Part shown: positions 30,155-40,822 of the stretch, one piece after another
Position numbering within the stretch: the stretch's first letter is position 1
Layout of the letters: the number at the start of each line of letters is the position of its first letter
Assembly: GCA_900177435.1 (NCBI GenBank)
Contig: FXAI01000001.1
Span: 42,039-106,038 of the forward strand
DNA length: 64,000 bases
Origin: Alteromonadaceae bacterium Bs31
Lineage (GTDB): Bacteria; Pseudomonadota; Gammaproteobacteria; Pseudomonadales; Cellvibrionaceae
Direction: 5' to 3'
Program-made: the position numbers and the translations under genes
Notes under the pieces: generated by a model
The model's input: the letters and a program-made list of their open reading frames with translations, nothing else
Database searches by the model: none
What the model was told of the DNA's origin: nothing

Positions 30155-31642
30155 ATGAAAAAAGAAATTTTATTGGTCGCAGACGCAGTTTCTAACGAGA
30201 AGGGCGTAGATCAAGAAGTCATTTTTCAGGCTATTGAACTGGCGTTGGCTACCGCTACTAAAAAGCGTTACGACGAGGATTCAGATATTGAGGTCACTAT
30301 CGATCGAAAGACGGGTGACTACATCACTGTGCGCAAATGGTTAGTTGTGGACGATGATACCTTGGCCGAACTGGGAACTCAGTTCACCACAGAAGAGGCA
30401 AACGAGAAAGACCCCGCTCTCAACATTGGCGATGTCTATGAAGAAGTGGTTGAGAATGTAGGCTTTGGCCGAATTGCCGCACAAACTGCCAAACAGGTTA
30501 TTGTGCAGAAAGTAAGAGAAGCAGAGCGCGCTCAAATCGTCGACCAGTATCGCGATCGTGTCGGTGAATTGATATCCGGGTCTGTAAAGAAAGTAACGCG
30601 CGATAACATTATTGTTGACCTTGGCAGCAATGCCGAAGGTTTATTGCCAAGGGAAGAGCTGGTTGGTCGCGAGGTTTTTCGCATGAACGACCGTATTCGT
30701 GCCATGCTGATGGATGTTCGCCCAGAGGCGCGTGGCCCTCAGTTGTACCTCAGCCGTGCTTGCTCTGAGATGCTCATAGAATTGTTTAAAATAGAAGTGC
30801 CTGAAATCGCTGAGGAAGTGATTTCTCTGAAAGCAGCGGCACGGGACCCAGGTTCTCGTGCAAAGATAGCGGTCTCTACTAATGATGGCCGTATAGATCC
30901 CGTAGGTGCCTGTGTTGGCATGCGAGGTTCGCGAGTACAAGCGGTGTCTACCGAACTTGGCAATGAGCGCATAGATATTGTGTTGTGGGATGATAACCCA
31001 GCCCAGTTCGTTATTAATGCCATGGCGCCTGCGGAAATTGAATCCATCGTTGTGGATGAAGAAACAAATTCCATGGACCTTGCTGTCGACGAAGATAACC
31101 TTGCTCAGGCGATAGGCCGAGGCGGCCAGAACGTGCGCCTGGCATCGGAGCTTAGCGGTTGGGAAATTAACGTGATGAGCGTTGATGAGTGGAATTCCAA
31201 GCAGCAACAAGAAGCTGGCAGTTCCAAAGACGTATTCATGGAAGCCCTCGATGTTGATGAGGACGTTGCCGATGTGCTGGTCGACGAAGGCTTTACCACC
31301 TTGGAAGAAGTTGCCTACGTACCCTTGGAAGAATTTCTCTCCATCGATGGTTTCGATGAAGATATTGCCAATGAGCTGCGCAGCCGGGCAAAAGACGCTC
31401 TATTGACCCAGGCCTTGGCGAATGAAGAAAAGTCTGCAGGCAAAGAGCCTGCAGAAGATTTGTTAAACATGGAAGGTATGGACGAGAAGCTTGCTTTCGA
31501 GCTGGCTTCCCGGGGCGTTGTTACCATGGAAGATCTGGCTGAGCAATCTGTAGATGAGCTCATGGTCGTTGATGAAATGGATGAAGAGCGAGCAGCTGCG
31601 TTAATTATGAAAGCTCGCGAACCGTGGTTTGCAGAAGACTAA
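30155..31642 (+). CDS. nusA: transcription termination/antitermination factor NusA
   Basis: NusA modulates pausing, termination and antitermination at RNA polymerase. I chose ATG 30155 ([17 protein letters not shown]), preceded by GAGGAAA. This gives 495 residues, the same as E. coli; earlier in-frame starts lack support. Domains in order are the N-terminal polymerase-binding domain, S1 (about 135-200), two KH domains ([11 protein letters not shown], then [13 protein letters not shown]), and two acidic helical repeats (about 365-495). Confidence 0.98.
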   Translation: MKKEILLVADAVSNEKGVDQEVIFQAIELALATATKKRYDEDSDIEVTIDRKTGDYITVRKWLVVDDDTLAELGTQFTTEEANEKDPALNIGDVYEEVVENVGFGRIAAQTAKQVIVQKVREAERAQIVDQYRDRVGELISGSVKKVTRDNIIVDLGSNAEGLLPREELVGREVFRMNDRIRAMLMDVRPEARGPQLYLSRACSEMLIELFKIEVPEIAEEVISLKAAARDPGSRAKIAVSTNDGRIDPVGACVGMRGSRVQAVSTELGNERIDIVLWDDNPAQFVINAMAPAEIESIVVDEETNSMDLAVDEDNLAQAIGRGGQNVRLASELSGWEINVMSVDEWNSKQQQEAGSSKDVFMEALDVDEDVADVLVDEGFTTLEEVAYVPLEEFLSIDGFDEDIANELRSRAKDALLTQALANEEKSAGKEPAEDLLNMEGMDEKLAFELASRGVVTMEDLAEQSVDELMVVDEMDEERAAALIMKAREPWFAED

Positions 31643-31704
31643 CGGTTTATCTAGTCAGTAGCGCAAGCATTATTAAATATTGAATACAGGATTTGAGAAA
31701 ATAT

Positions 31705-34419
31705 ATGGCTGAAGTAACGGTAAGTGAACTCGCCAAATCCGTTGGGGCATCTGTTGACAGGGTTTTGGCCCAAATGAAACAAGCCGGGCTGTCGCACCAA
31801 CAGTCTGAAGACATGGTATCGGATGAGGAAAAACAGACACTTCTGGCTTTTCTGAAATCCAGCCACGGTGAGTCTGCGGCTGCGCCTAAAAAAATCACCT
31901 TAAAACGTAAAACCACTACGACTCTGAAGACCGGTTCGGGTAGTTCTCGCAAAACGGTGAATGTTGAAGTTCGGAAAAAGCGAACTTATGTAAAACGTGA
32001 GACTTTGCCGGAAGACGAGATAGTTGCCGATGAGGCTCTGGTTGAAGAGGCCGAGGTTTCTGTAACTGCTGAAGAAGCGGCGGTTGCAGAGGTACTCGAT
32101 ACAGTTGAAGCTGTTGAAACGCCTGAAACTGTTGAAAAAGTAGAAGAACCTGAGATACCAGCCCCTGCAGAAACTGTTACGCCAGTGGAAAGCACAGGCA
32201 CCTTTGTGGATGACGCGGAAATATTGCGTCAAAGGGCCGCGCAGGCAAGGCGAAAGGCTGAAGAAGACGCCAAGGCCAAGAAGCTGGCCGATGAAGAAGA
32301 AAAACGATTGGCTGTTGAAGCAGCGGCCGAGCAGAAAAAACAAAAAACAGTTGTTACTCCGCCAAAAGTAGACGATGAGCGGCAGAAGCACGGGCATGGC
32401 AAGAAGCCTGTCAAAACTAAAGAAGAACTGGATTTCGAAGAGGAAAACAAAGCCAAGCACAATAAAAAAGCTGGCAAGGCTGTTAAAAAAGTTGCAGCCC
32501 CTAAAAAAGCAGCCTCTGTGTTGGACTACGTGGAAGATAAAGAGGAAATCGAAGAGGTTATTCATACTCCCAAGCCTCGTAAGCTCTCATCATCTGGTTC
32601 TGGCAGACGCCCTGTGATTAAAGTACAGAACCGTCACGGCTTTAAAAAGCCCACAGAAAAAATCACTTACGAAGTTCAGGTTCCAGAAGATATTACTGTG
32701 TCTGAACTCGCACAGCGCATGAACGTTAAGGCGGGTGAAGTTATTAAACAGCTGATGAAGCTTGGCACCATGGCAAGTATTAATCAGAGTCTGGACCAGG
32801 AAGCGGCGCAGTTAGTTGTTGAAGAGCTTGGTCATACCGCAGTGCTGGTTAGCGGTGACGAGATTGAAGATAAGCTGCGTGAAGAAGTGGTGGATGATGA
32901 CGGCGCAGAGATGATTGATCGAGCACCCATCGTTACTGTTATGGGACACGTTGACCACGGTAAAACCTCCTTACTTGATTACATTCGCGAATCTAAAGTT
33001 GCATCCGGTGAAGCTGGTGGTATTACCCAGCATATTGGTGCCTATCGCGTTGGCACCAGTCACGGAGAACTGGCATTTCTGGATACCCCTGGTCACGCAG
33101 CGTTTACTGCTATGCGTGCACGCGGCGCTCAGTGTACTGATGTGGTTATCCTGGTTGTGGCCGCCGATGACGGTGTTATGCCGCAAACAGAGGAGGCCGT
33201 TCAGCACGCCCGAGCTGCTGGCGTGCCCATTGTTGTAGCTGTTAATAAAATTGATAAAGAAGCGGCTGATCCTGAGCGCGTGAAGAATGAGCTTGCAGCT
33301 AAAGACGTAATACCGGAAGACTGGGGCGGCGATACACAGTTTGTGCCCGTGTCTGCTCATACCGGTGAAGGTATAGATGCCTTGTTGGAGTCGGTTGCTC
33401 TGCAGGCTGAATTACTGGAATTGAAAGCACCCACCAATGTTCCCGCTCGCGGTGTCGTTATCGAGTCGCGTATGGACAAAGGCCGCGGTGTTGTTGCAAC
33501 GGTATTGGTTCAGGGTGGCGAGCTAAAAGGTGGCGACATCTTATTGGCCGGTCAAAGCTTTGGACGTGTTCGTGCTATGACGAATGAATACGGAAAAGCC
33601 ATTAAAGAAGCGGGTCCATCCACTCCTGTTGAGCTTCTTGGTCTGGATTCTCCACCACAAGCGGGAGATGAATTTCTAGTTGTGCCCGACGAACGTAAAG
33701 CGCGAGAAGTTGCAGAGTTCCGAACTGAGAAAGAGCGACAGGAAAAACTGCAACGTCAGCAGGCCGCCAAACTTGAAAACATGTTTGCTGGTATGCAGTC
33801 GGACGAGAAGAAAATTCTATCGGTGGTATTGAAAGCTGATGTTCGTGGCTCGATGGAAGCCATTCAAGCCGCTTTGCTTGATATGGGTAACGAAGAAGTT
33901 CAAGTAAATATTGTCGGTGGTGGTGTAGGCGGTATTACTGAAAATGACGTAAATCTCGCACTTACCTCCGGCGCCATTATTGTTGGCTTTAACGTGCGTG
34001 CCGATGCTTCTGCTCGAAAACTGGCTGAAGCCGAGTCTGCAGAAATTCGTTACTACAGTATTATTTATCAATTAATTGATGAAGTTAAGTCCGCACTATC
34101 TGGCATGCTCGACCCCGAGCGTGTGGAAGAAATCATTGGTATTGCTGAAGTACGCGATGTGTTCCGTTCTCCCAAGTTCGGCCAGGTTGCCGGGTGTATG
34201 GTTGTTGAAGGAACAGTGCACCGCAATAAGCCTATTCGAGTACTGCGAGAGAACGTGGTAATTTTCGAAGGTGAGCTGGAATCGCTACGTCGCTTTAAAG
34301 ATGATGTTAACGAAGTTCGCAATGGCACAGAGTGTGGTATTGGTGTTAAAAATTACGATGTGAAAGTAGGAGACCAGATTGAGGTCTTCGACGTGAAAGA
34401 GGTAGCGCGGGAACTGTAA
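31705..34419 (+). CDS. infB: translation initiation factor IF-2
   Basis: IF-2 is the GTPase that brings fMet-tRNA to the 30S subunit. The ATG at 31705 gives 904 residues (a TTG at 31693 would add four). The N-terminus has an IF2_N module ([13 protein letters not shown]), a long charged Glu/Lys/Ala-rich linker (about 100-290) and a second IF2_N ([18 protein letters not shown]). The G domain starts with GHVDHGKTS at residue 414, then DTPGH and NKID. The C-terminal domains that contact initiator tRNA complete it. Confidence 0.98.
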   Translation: MAEVTVSELAKSVGASVDRVLAQMKQAGLSHQQSEDMVSDEEKQTLLAFLKSSHGESAAAPKKITLKRKTTTTLKTGSGSSRKTVNVEVRKKRTYVKRETLPEDEIVADEALVEEAEVSVTAEEAAVAEVLDTVEAVETPETVEKVEEPEIPAPAETVTPVESTGTFVDDAEILRQRAAQARRKAEEDAKAKKLADEEEKRLAVEAAAEQKKQKTVVTPPKVDDERQKHGHGKKPVKTKEELDFEEENKAKHNKKAGKAVKKVAAPKKAASVLDYVEDKEEIEEVIHTPKPRKLSSSGSGRRPVIKVQNRHGFKKPTEKITYEVQVPEDITVSELAQRMNVKAGEVIKQLMKLGTMASINQSLDQEAAQLVVEELGHTAVLVSGDEIEDKLREEVVDDDGAEMIDRAPIVTVMGHVDHGKTSLLDYIRESKVASGEAGGITQHIGAYRVGTSHGELAFLDTPGHAAFTAMRARGAQCTDVVILVVAADDGVMPQTEEAVQHARAAGVPIVVAVNKIDKEAADPERVKNELAAKDVIPEDWGGDTQFVPVSAHTGEGIDALLESVALQAELLELKAPTNVPARGVVIESRMDKGRGVVATVLVQGGELKGGDILLAGQSFGRVRAMTNEYGKAIKEAGPSTPVELLGLDSPPQAGDEFLVVPDERKAREVAEFRTEKERQEKLQRQQAAKLENMFAGMQSDEKKILSVVLKADVRGSMEAIQAALLDMGNEEVQVNIVGGGVGGITENDVNLALTSGAIIVGFNVRADASARKLAEAESAEIRYYSIIYQLIDEVKSALSGMLDPERVEEIIGIAEVRDVFRSPKFGQVAGCMVVEGTVHRNKPIRVLRENVVIFEGELESLRRFKDDVNEVRNGTECGIGVKNYDVKVGDQIEVFDVKEVAREL

Positions 34420-34431
34420 ACCGCCACAACT

Positions 34432-34860
34432 ATGCCAAGAGAATTTAATCGTTCGGACCGCGTTGCCGATGCGGTTCAGCGTAGCCTCGCTAATCACATT
34501 AGAGCAGAAGTTAATGATCCTCGTCTGGGGATGGTGAATATCAACTCGGTTTCTGTGGTACGCGATTTATCCATGGCCAAGGTGTACGTCACCATTGTTG
34601 GCGCGCAATCTGATGCGGAGGCTGAAGCCTCCGTTGTCATCCTGAACAAAGCAGCTAATTTTTTGCGCACTTTGGTATCAAAAGATCTGACTATGCGTGT
34701 TACGCCGAAGCTCCAGTTTTTCTATGATGCTACTGCGATTCGCGGGCAGGAACTCTCAAAACTGATTGACCGCGCAGTTGCCGAAGACAAGTCGCACCAC
34801 GCCGACAGTGCATCGGGTGGTGGCTCAAATAGCGACTCAAATAGCGACGGAGAGAGCTAG
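34432..34860 (+). CDS. rbfA: 30S ribosome-binding factor RbfA
   Basis: RbfA is a cold-shock-type assembly factor that binds 16S helix 1 during 30S maturation. The 142-residue protein is one KH-like domain (MPREFNRSDRVADAVQRSL to KLQFFYDATAIRGQELSKLID) with a Ser/Asp/Asn-rich C-terminal extension of about 25 residues. It lies 12 bp after infB and ends three bases before truB. Confidence 0.96.
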   Translation: MPREFNRSDRVADAVQRSLANHIRAEVNDPRLGMVNINSVSVVRDLSMAKVYVTIVGAQSDAEAEASVVILNKAANFLRTLVSKDLTMRVTPKLQFFYDATAIRGQELSKLIDRAVAEDKSHHADSASGGGSNSDSNSDGES

Positions 34861-34863
34861 ACT

Positions 34864-35802
34864 TTGGGGCGTAGAAGAAAATTTGGCCGTAGCCTGGATG
34901 GCGTACTGGTTGTTGATAAGCCCGCCGGCCTCAGTTCCAATGACGTTGTGCAACGGGCTAAACGCCTGTTTTTTGCATCGAAAACCGGACACACAGGTAG
35001 CCTGGATCCCTTGGCTACAGGTGTTTTACCCCTCTGTTTTGGCGAAGCCACCAAGTTCTCCCAGTTTCTGCTGGATGCTGACAAAACCTACCTCAGTACT
35101 TTTCGCTTCGGTTTGGCTACCGATACCGCTGATTCCGACGGCAAAGTTGTGCAGCAGTGCAGTGCAACTGCCCTTACTCAAGGTGAGCTGGAAAAAGCCA
35201 TAAAGGCTTACACGGGAGCTATTGAGCAAGTACCTCCCATGTACTCTGCCCTTAAGCGGGATGGTAAACCACTGTACAAATTGGCGCGCGAGGGCATAGA
35301 GGTTGAGCGAGAGGCTCGCCCTGTTACCGTTTATCGTTTTGAATTACAGGATTTTCGGCCCGGTGAGATCGCCGAAGCCGATGTTCTTGTTGAATGCAGC
35401 AAAGGCACCTATATACGCAGCCTGGCAGAGGATTTGGGGCGTGACCTTGAACTGGGCGGGCATGTATCCAGCCTGCGCAGAACAAAAGCCGGCCCTTTTG
35501 AGATTTGCCAGGCTTTAACCCTTGATGAGCTCGAAGCTGAGCGTGGCGATCAGCGCGCGGAATCTCTGGATCAACACTTGCTTCCTATCGATGCGCCAGT
35601 ATCTCATTTGGCCCGTTTAGAGCTGGATGAAAATAGCGCCTTCTATTTCAAGCAGGGGCAGGGGGTTATTGTTAATCAGGTCTACCAACTGGGGGACGAA
35701 GGTGATAAAGTGCGCGTCTTTCAGAAGGCTGGCGAATTTTTAGGCGTTGGTGAAATCACTGACGACGGTCGGGTTAGCCCGAAACGTTTGCTTTCAAGCT
35801 AG
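34864..35802 (+). CDS. truB: tRNA pseudouridine(55) synthase TruB
   Basis: TruB makes pseudouridine 55 in the T-loop of all elongator tRNAs. The TTG start at 34864 gives 312 residues. The catalytic aspartate is Asp48 in GHTGSLDPLATGVLP; other family blocks are VDKPAGLSSNDV and CSKGTYIRSLAEDLG. The C-terminal PUA-like domain (about 250-312) is present. GGAG near the end of rbfA is the likely ribosome site, implying coupling. Confidence 0.97.
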   Translation: MGRRRKFGRSLDGVLVVDKPAGLSSNDVVQRAKRLFFASKTGHTGSLDPLATGVLPLCFGEATKFSQFLLDADKTYLSTFRFGLATDTADSDGKVVQQCSATALTQGELEKAIKAYTGAIEQVPPMYSALKRDGKPLYKLAREGIEVEREARPVTVYRFELQDFRPGEIAEADVLVECSKGTYIRSLAEDLGRDLELGGHVSSLRRTKAGPFEICQALTLDELEAERGDQRAESLDQHLLPIDAPVSHLARLELDENSAFYFKQGQGVIVNQVYQLGDEGDKVRVFQKAGEFLGVGEITDDGRVSPKRLLSS

Positions 35803-35935
35803 CTGAGAAGCTTGGCGAAGTAGCTGACCTGTCTGTAAATATGCGCGGGCAGGCCGGATAAATGGTGGGTTTGGTTCATCGAAATTGTGTTGAATAAACC
35901 GCCTAATGGCATATTCTATGTAAGAGGAAATGAAC

Positions 35936-36205
35936 ATGGCACTGAGTGCACAAGAGAAAGACGTAATTGTAAAAGAGCACCAAACTTCTGACAGCGACAC
36001 TGGTTCGCCCGAAGTACAGGTAGCGCTGTTGACCGCAAACATCAACAAGCTGCAAGGTCACTTTACTGACCACAAGCAGGACCATCATTCTAGACGCGGT
36101 CTTATCCGTATGGTTAACCAACGTCGTAAATTGTTGGACTACCTAAAAGGTAAAGATGTTAGCCGTTACGCTGCATTGATTCAAAAATTGGGTCTGCGTC
36201 GTTAA
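35936..36205 (+). CDS. rpsO: 30S ribosomal protein S15
   Basis: S15 binds 16S rRNA early in assembly. The ATG at 35936 lies seven bases after AGAGGA and gives 89 residues (MALSAQEK), the same length as E. coli S15; the ATG at 35930 would be too close to the ribosome site. Conserved blocks are [24 protein letters not shown] and the C-terminal [12 protein letters not shown]. It is followed by a strong terminator and then pnp. Confidence 0.98.
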   Translation: MALSAQEKDVIVKEHQTSDSDTGSPEVQVALLTANINKLQGHFTDHKQDHHSRRGLIRMVNQRRKLLDYLKGKDVSRYAALIQKLGLRR

Positions 36206-36208
36206 TAA

Positions 36209-36241
36209 AAAAGTGCCCGCTTCATGCGGGCACTTTTATTT
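36209..36241 (+). terminator. rho-independent terminator after rpsO
   Basis: A 12-bp stem AAAAGTGCCCGC (36209-36220) / GCGGGCACTTTT (36226-36237) around TTCAT, with flanking A and T runs. It can act in both directions. In E. coli the rpsO-pnp gap carries a comparable leaky terminator. Confidence 0.92.
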
Positions 36242-36313
36242 TTCTCTCCCTGTATTTTTCAGTTGATGACTTACCCGTTTTCTCCATTTTTCTCTTTAGT
36301 GACTTTCTCTATA

Positions 36314-36347
36314 GTTACTAGTTTGAAAAAGTTACTAGTTTGAAAAA
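36314..36347. repeat. 17-bp tandem duplication in the pnp leader
   Basis: GTTACTAGTTTGAAAAA occurs twice head to tail (36314-36330, 36331-36347), about 95 bp before the pnp start. The two copies are identical. It lies in the region where pnp autoregulatory RNA structures occur in E. coli. Confidence 0.9.
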
Positions 36348-36441
36348 TGGTCGAAAAGAAGCTCCGCAACAGAGTTTAAACTTTGTATTTGAAATGAAAG
36401 ATAAAAAGCGCAATGGGGCGCTTACACTTAAAGGATAAGAA

Positions 36442-38589
36442 ATGAATCCGATAATTAAAAAATTCCAATTTGGTAATGATACTGTAACCCTTGAAACTGG
36501 TCGTATAGCTCGTCAGGCTTCTGGCGCTGTTTTGGTTTCTATGGGTGAGACCAGTGTTCTGGTAACGGTTGTTGGCTCTAAAGAAGCCAAGCCCGGGCAA
36601 GACTTTTTTCCTTTGTCCGTACACTACCAAGAGAAAGCTTACGCCGCGGGCAAAATTCCCGGTGGTTTTTTCAAGCGTGAAGGTCGACCTTCTGAGAAAG
36701 AAACGCTTACCTCTCGCTTAATCGATCGACCAATTCGCCCGCTTTTCCCCAAGGGTTATGTTAACGAAGTGCAGGTGGTCTGTACGGTTATCTCCGCGGA
36801 AAAAGACGTTGATCCAGATATCGCTGCGATGATTGGTACTTCCGCTGCGTTGTCTATATCCGGTGTTCCTTTTAGCGGCCCAATTGGTGCGGCTCGTGTT
36901 GGTTACACTGAAGATGAAGGTTATATATTAAACCCCAGCTATTCCGCCCTGAAGACATCCGAACTGGACATGGTTGTAGCGGGTACCAGCGACGCGGTAT
37001 TGATGGTTGAGTCGGAAGCGAATGAGCTTCCAGAAGACATTATGTTGGGCGCGGTTCTCTATGCTCACCAGGAAATGCAGGCAGTTGTTCAGGCGGTTAA
37101 TGAACTTGTTCGCGATGCCGGCAAACCACGCTGGGAATGGCAGGCAGAGCCAGAGAATGCAGAGCTAAAAGCAGAGTTAGTGCGCAATTTTGAAGACTCC
37201 ATTGGTGTTGCTTACCGCATCACTGATAAGCAGAAGCGTTATGACCGCTTGTCTGAGCTTCGAGCTCAGGCTGTTGCCGAGTTGGCCAGCGACGAAAAAG
37301 ACGTAAGCGCCGATGACGTGAAAGGTTTGTTCGCGAAAATTGAAAAGCAGCTTGTTCGCAGCCGTGTTGTTGCTGGTGAGCCTCGTATCGATGGCCGGGA
37401 TAGCAAAACTGTTCGTCCACTGCACGTTGAAATTGGCGTATTACCAAAAGTACACGGTTCTGCACTGTTTACTCGTGGTGAGACTCAAGCAATGGTTGTT
37501 GCTACGCTGGGTTCCGCACGTGATGCTCAGATTATTGATGCACTCGAAGGCGAGCGTAAAGATAACTTCATGTTGCACTACAATTTCCCTCCCTATTCTG
37601 TAGGAGAGTGTGGTCGTATGGGCGGTACTGGTCGTCGAGAAGTTGGTCACGGTCGTTTGGCTCGTCGCGGTGTTGCCGCAATGCTGCCCAAGGCTGAAGA
37701 CTTTCCCTACACCATGCGCGTAGTGAGCGAGATTACGGAATCCAATGGTTCTTCTTCCATGGCTTCAGTTTGCGGCTCCAGCCTGGCCTTAATGGACGCT
37801 GGTGTTCCTCTTAAATCGCCTGTTGCCGGTATCGCAATGGGCCTGGTTAAGGAAGAGGAAGGCTATGCGGTTTTGACCGATATTCTCGGCGATGAAGATC
37901 ACCTTGGTGATATGGACTTCAAAGTTGCCGGTACCGCTAACGGCGTTACCGCGTTGCAGATGGATATCAAAATTGAGGGTATCACTGAAGAAATTATGGA
38001 AACTGCTCTCGAGCAGGCTCTTCATGCACGGTTGCATATTCTAAGTGAAATGAATGCAGTTATCGCTCAGCCGCGCGAGCAGCTGTCTGATAACGCCCCC
38101 CAGTACCACACCTTGAAAATTGATCCGGACAAAATCCGCGATATTATTGGTAAAGGTGGTGCAACTATCCGATCTATCACTGAAGAAACCGGTGCCAGCA
38201 TCGACATTGATGATGACGGCACGGTTAAAATCTATGGCGATGATGGCGATAGCCTTAATGGCGCCATCGCGCGAATTGAGGAAATTACTGCAGAAGCAGA
38301 AATTGGCGCTACTTACCCCGGTAAGGTTGTTCGTATCGTAGATTTTGGTGCATTTGTAAACTTCCTGCCAGGCAAGGACGGTTTGGTACACATTTCTCAG
38401 ATCGCTCATGAGCGGGTGCAGAATGTGACAGACTATCTGGCAGAAGGTCAGGAAGTACAAGTGAAGTGCCTGGATATCGACCAGCGTGGCCGAATTAAGC
38501 TTTCGATTAAAGAGCTATTACCTAAGCCTGAAGCAGAGAGCACATCAGAGGATGCCAATGGTAATTCTGCCGGTAATGCAGAAGAATAA
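36442..38589 (+). CDS. pnp: polyribonucleotide nucleotidyltransferase (PNPase)
   Basis: PNPase is the 3'-5' phosphorolytic exoribonuclease of the degradosome. The 715-residue protein has two RNase PH domains; the second contains the active-site region [20 protein letters not shown] and the acidic [19 protein letters not shown]. The KH domain ([16 protein letters not shown]) and the S1 domain ([19 protein letters not shown]) follow near the C-terminus. It starts 236 bp after rpsO and ends the cluster. Confidence 0.99.
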   Translation: MNPIIKKFQFGNDTVTLETGRIARQASGAVLVSMGETSVLVTVVGSKEAKPGQDFFPLSVHYQEKAYAAGKIPGGFFKREGRPSEKETLTSRLIDRPIRPLFPKGYVNEVQVVCTVISAEKDVDPDIAAMIGTSAALSISGVPFSGPIGAARVGYTEDEGYILNPSYSALKTSELDMVVAGTSDAVLMVESEANELPEDIMLGAVLYAHQEMQAVVQAVNELVRDAGKPRWEWQAEPENAELKAELVRNFEDSIGVAYRITDKQKRYDRLSELRAQAVAELASDEKDVSADDVKGLFAKIEKQLVRSRVVAGEPRIDGRDSKTVRPLHVEIGVLPKVHGSALFTRGETQAMVVATLGSARDAQIIDALEGERKDNFMLHYNFPPYSVGECGRMGGTGRREVGHGRLARRGVAAMLPKAEDFPYTMRVVSEITESNGSSSMASVCGSSLALMDAGVPLKSPVAGIAMGLVKEEEGYAVLTDILGDEDHLGDMDFKVAGTANGVTALQMDIKIEGITEEIMETALEQALHARLHILSEMNAVIAQPREQLSDNAPQYHTLKIDPDKIRDIIGKGGATIRSITEETGASIDIDDDGTVKIYGDDGDSLNGAIARIEEITAEAEIGATYPGKVVRIVDFGAFVNFLPGKDGLVHISQIAHERVQNVTDYLAEGQEVQVKCLDIDQRGRIKLSIKELLPKPEAESTSEDANGNSAGNAEE

Positions 38590-38622
38590 TTCTTTGAATT
38601 AACAGGTACTACATAAGCCCGT

Positions 38623-38647
38623 AAGCCCGCAGCAGCGGGCTTTTTTC
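38623..38647 (+). terminator. rho-independent terminator after pnp
   Basis: AAGCCCGC-agca-GCGGGCTT (38623-38642) runs into a T-tract. Confidence 0.92.
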
Positions 38648-38666
38648 TGTCTGCAGGTATAAATAC

Positions 38667-39464
38667 GTGTTAAAACTTCTTTCTGCGCTACTGATATTGT
38701 TTCTTTCCGCTGCTTCACTGGCGCAAGCGCGACCCAAGGCTGAACTCGGTGTGGGCATGGCCGCTCAATATTTACGTGATTATCGTGGGTCCAGTGAGTC
38801 GCAACTTCAGACCTTACCCTTTCCAATAATTGTCTATCGCGGCGATGTTATTCAAGCGGACAAGGATGGCATTCGAGGGCGGTTTCTTGCCGGGAATGGT
38901 TGGGAGCTGAATGCAAGTGCTGAAGCAGCACTTAACGGCGGTAGCCCCGACAACAGCAAGCGAGAGGGCATGCCGGAATTAAATTCGGCTTTTGAGCTTG
39001 GGCCTTCGCTGAATTTTAATCTTACTGGGCAAGATTTTGAGCAGGGTTGGTCATTGCGTTTGCCTGTTAGAGCGGTGTTCGCGCTCGATTTCAGCAGCAT
39101 AGAATATATTGGTGTTAACTTTAATCCCAAGTTTACTTTTCGCAAACCTGAATTCTGGCGTGGCTGGGACGGGAAAATGGATCTGGGGCTACTTTGGGCT
39201 ACTCATGAATATCACGATTATTACTATCGCGTGGATGAAGAGTTTGTCACTGATAGCCGAGCGTTCTACGACGCCGAAGGTGGTTTTAGCGGCACCTATG
39301 TAAAATTCAGTTTGAAAAAGCGGATGGGCCAATGGTGGTTTGCCTGGAATCTTCGTTATGACTACCTGGGTGCTACCGTTTTCGAAGACAGCCCCTTGAT
39401 GGAAACCACCAATTATTTCTCTACCGCTGCGGCAGTGGGTTGGTTCTTCTGGGCGAGTGATTAA
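38667..39464 (+). CDS. MipA/OmpV-family outer-membrane protein
   Basis: The GTG start at 38667 gives 265 residues with a signal peptide ending near 21 (AQA). The mature protein follows the MipA/OmpV pattern: ELGVGMAAQYLRDYRGSSES, then PFPIIVYRGD, alternating barrel strands, and a terminal aromatic strand (AAAVGWFFWASD). E. coli MipA links murein synthases and hydrolases, but most family members are uncharacterised barrels. It stands alone between two terminators. A second family member lies at 54064. Confidence 0.85.
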   Translation: MLKLLSALLILFLSAASLAQARPKAELGVGMAAQYLRDYRGSSESQLQTLPFPIIVYRGDVIQADKDGIRGRFLAGNGWELNASAEAALNGGSPDNSKREGMPELNSAFELGPSLNFNLTGQDFEQGWSLRLPVRAVFALDFSSIEYIGVNFNPKFTFRKPEFWRGWDGKMDLGLLWATHEYHDYYYRVDEEFVTDSRAFYDAEGGFSGTYVKFSLKKRMGQWWFAWNLRYDYLGATVFEDSPLMETTNYFSTAAAVGWFFWASD

Positions 39465-39484
39465 GCGTAGGCTGAATTTCTCTG

Positions 39485-39518
39485 AGCCGGATACAGGGCC
39501 TCGTACTCCGGCTTTATT
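39485..39518 (+). terminator. terminator after the MipA-like gene
   Basis: AGCCGGA (39485-39491) pairs with TCCGGCT (39507-39513), followed by TTATTG. The 15-base loop and broken T-tract make it moderate in strength. Confidence 0.6.
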
Positions 39519-39547
39519 GTACAAGCTTCAGCGATACCAGAGCTGAG

Positions 39548-39745
39548 CTAAAAGGTGTCATTCTCATCGAAGGTACTTAGCTGTGGGTCTCCGTTTTCGA
39601 TGCTTACATTAATTGTGATTGGTCTGCAGCACACCTGGCAATCTTCTATATAGCGTTGTTCGTCAACAGAGCAGTCGATAAGCAGTTCAATGATTTCTCC
39701 GCAGTAGGGGCAGGCTGTTTTCTTTGGCTGGTAAGCGTACATCAC
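39548..39745 (-). CDS. CPXCG-motif cysteine-rich protein
   Basis: The 65-residue cytoplasmic protein carries CPYCGE at about residues 12-17 and CQVCCRP at 37-43, giving a CxxC...CxxC zinc-ribbon arrangement, and an acidic C-terminus. It matches the small CPXCG family common in marine gammaproteobacteria. Function is unknown; it may bind zinc or act as a partner protein. The start is GTG 39745 or ATG 39742. It lies two bases after the oxidoreductase gene, in an operon with it. Confidence 0.85.
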   Translation of the reverse strand: MMYAYQPKKTACPYCGEIIELLIDCSVDEQRYIEDCQVCCRPITINVSIENGDPQLSTFDENDTF

Positions 39746-39747
39746 GT

Positions 39748-40722
39748 TTATAGGTATCCCAGAATACTGTCCATTACCCAGGCCGTGTGTGCTGCGGTCC
39801 TTCCTGTAGATGGGTGGGCTGCGCCATTCAGTAAGCTGTCTCGCATGTTTTCCACGTGAGCCTGTTGCACATGCTTCGGGTGCCCAATAAGCATGGATGT
39901 GCTGCCTGTTCCCTTGTCCAGCTCGATGGCCTTATCTTCAAAGACAGAAAAACGAATGGTTCCTTTGTTTCCAACGATCTCCACCTCGTCACGCTCGCTT
40001 GCGCAGCCAAAGTTCCAGCTGGCACTGCCGCACACGCCAGATTGGTGTAACCAGCAGGCACTTACGGCATCTTTCGCGCTGTATAGCCCTTGCTGATTGC
40101 TACTGGCACCGCTCACATTACTGATCTCTCCCAGCAAGTAAGCCAATAAGTCCAGGCCGTGGCTTGCCAAATCATCGAAATGTCCGGCGGGCGCAATAGC
40201 GGCGTCTGTGCGCCAGTTGTATTCTTTAGCTTTTTCTCTTTCGCTGGCCGTTTTCTGTAAAAGCCAGCGCACGTGACGAATAGAGCCTATTTGCTCTTCT
40301 TTGAGCCACTGCTCGACTTGTCGAAAGCGCTGTTGTGAGCGGCGGTAATAGGCTGTAAACAAAGGCACATTGTGCGTTTCAAAGGCTTCGCAGATACTGA
40401 TACAGTCCTGGTAGTGTGGCGCCATGGGTTTTTCGATACAACAGGGTTTTTTCGCTGCCGCCACCTGCAATGCATAGTCTTTATGACTATCTGGTGGTGT
40501 AGCGATATACACCGCGTCAACCTCGGGGTGATGTATCAGCTCGTTTGCACTCGTACAAACAATACCCACATTGTGTCGCTGCGCGTAGTCTCGCGCTTTT
40601 GCAAGATCCCTGCGCGTAACCGCAGAGAGAGTGAATCCTTCTGTCAGTTGGTAGGCCGGCCCGCTTTTCACTTCACAGACATCACCGCAACCAATGATGC
40701 CCCATCTAACAACACTGTTCAT
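39748..40722 (-). CDS. Gfo/Idh/MocA-family oxidoreductase
   Basis: The 324-residue protein starts MNSVVRWGIIGCGDVCEVKSG, a Rossmann NAD(P)-binding fold with a GxGxxx-type loop. It continues with VDAVYIATPPDSHKDY and the family signature CCIEKPMAP, whose Glu-Lys-Pro contains the catalytic lysine. The C-terminal alpha/beta domain (about 130-324) would bind a sugar-like substrate. The exact substrate cannot be told. It forms an operon with the downstream CPXCG protein and is divergent from yceH. Confidence 0.93.
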   Translation of the reverse strand: MNSVVRWGIIGCGDVCEVKSGPAYQLTEGFTLSAVTRRDLAKARDYAQRHNVGIVCTSANELIHHPEVDAVYIATPPDSHKDYALQVAAAKKPCCIEKPMAPHYQDCISICEAFETHNVPLFTAYYRRSQQRFRQVEQWLKEEQIGSIRHVRWLLQKTASEREKAKEYNWRTDAAIAPAGHFDDLASHGLDLLAYLLGEISNVSGASSNQQGLYSAKDAVSACWLHQSGVCGSASWNFGCASERDEVEIVGNKGTIRFSVFEDKAIELDKGTGSTSMLIGHPKHVQQAHVENMRDSLLNGAAHPSTGRTAAHTAWVMDSILGYL

Positions 40723-40822
40723 AAGTCACCGCTTCAATTATCCTTTAGTTTGGAGTTAAGGTAACGCAATAGGCGGAGGCCTTAACAAGCCCTCGCTATT
40801 CTGACAGAAAAGAACCACAGAC

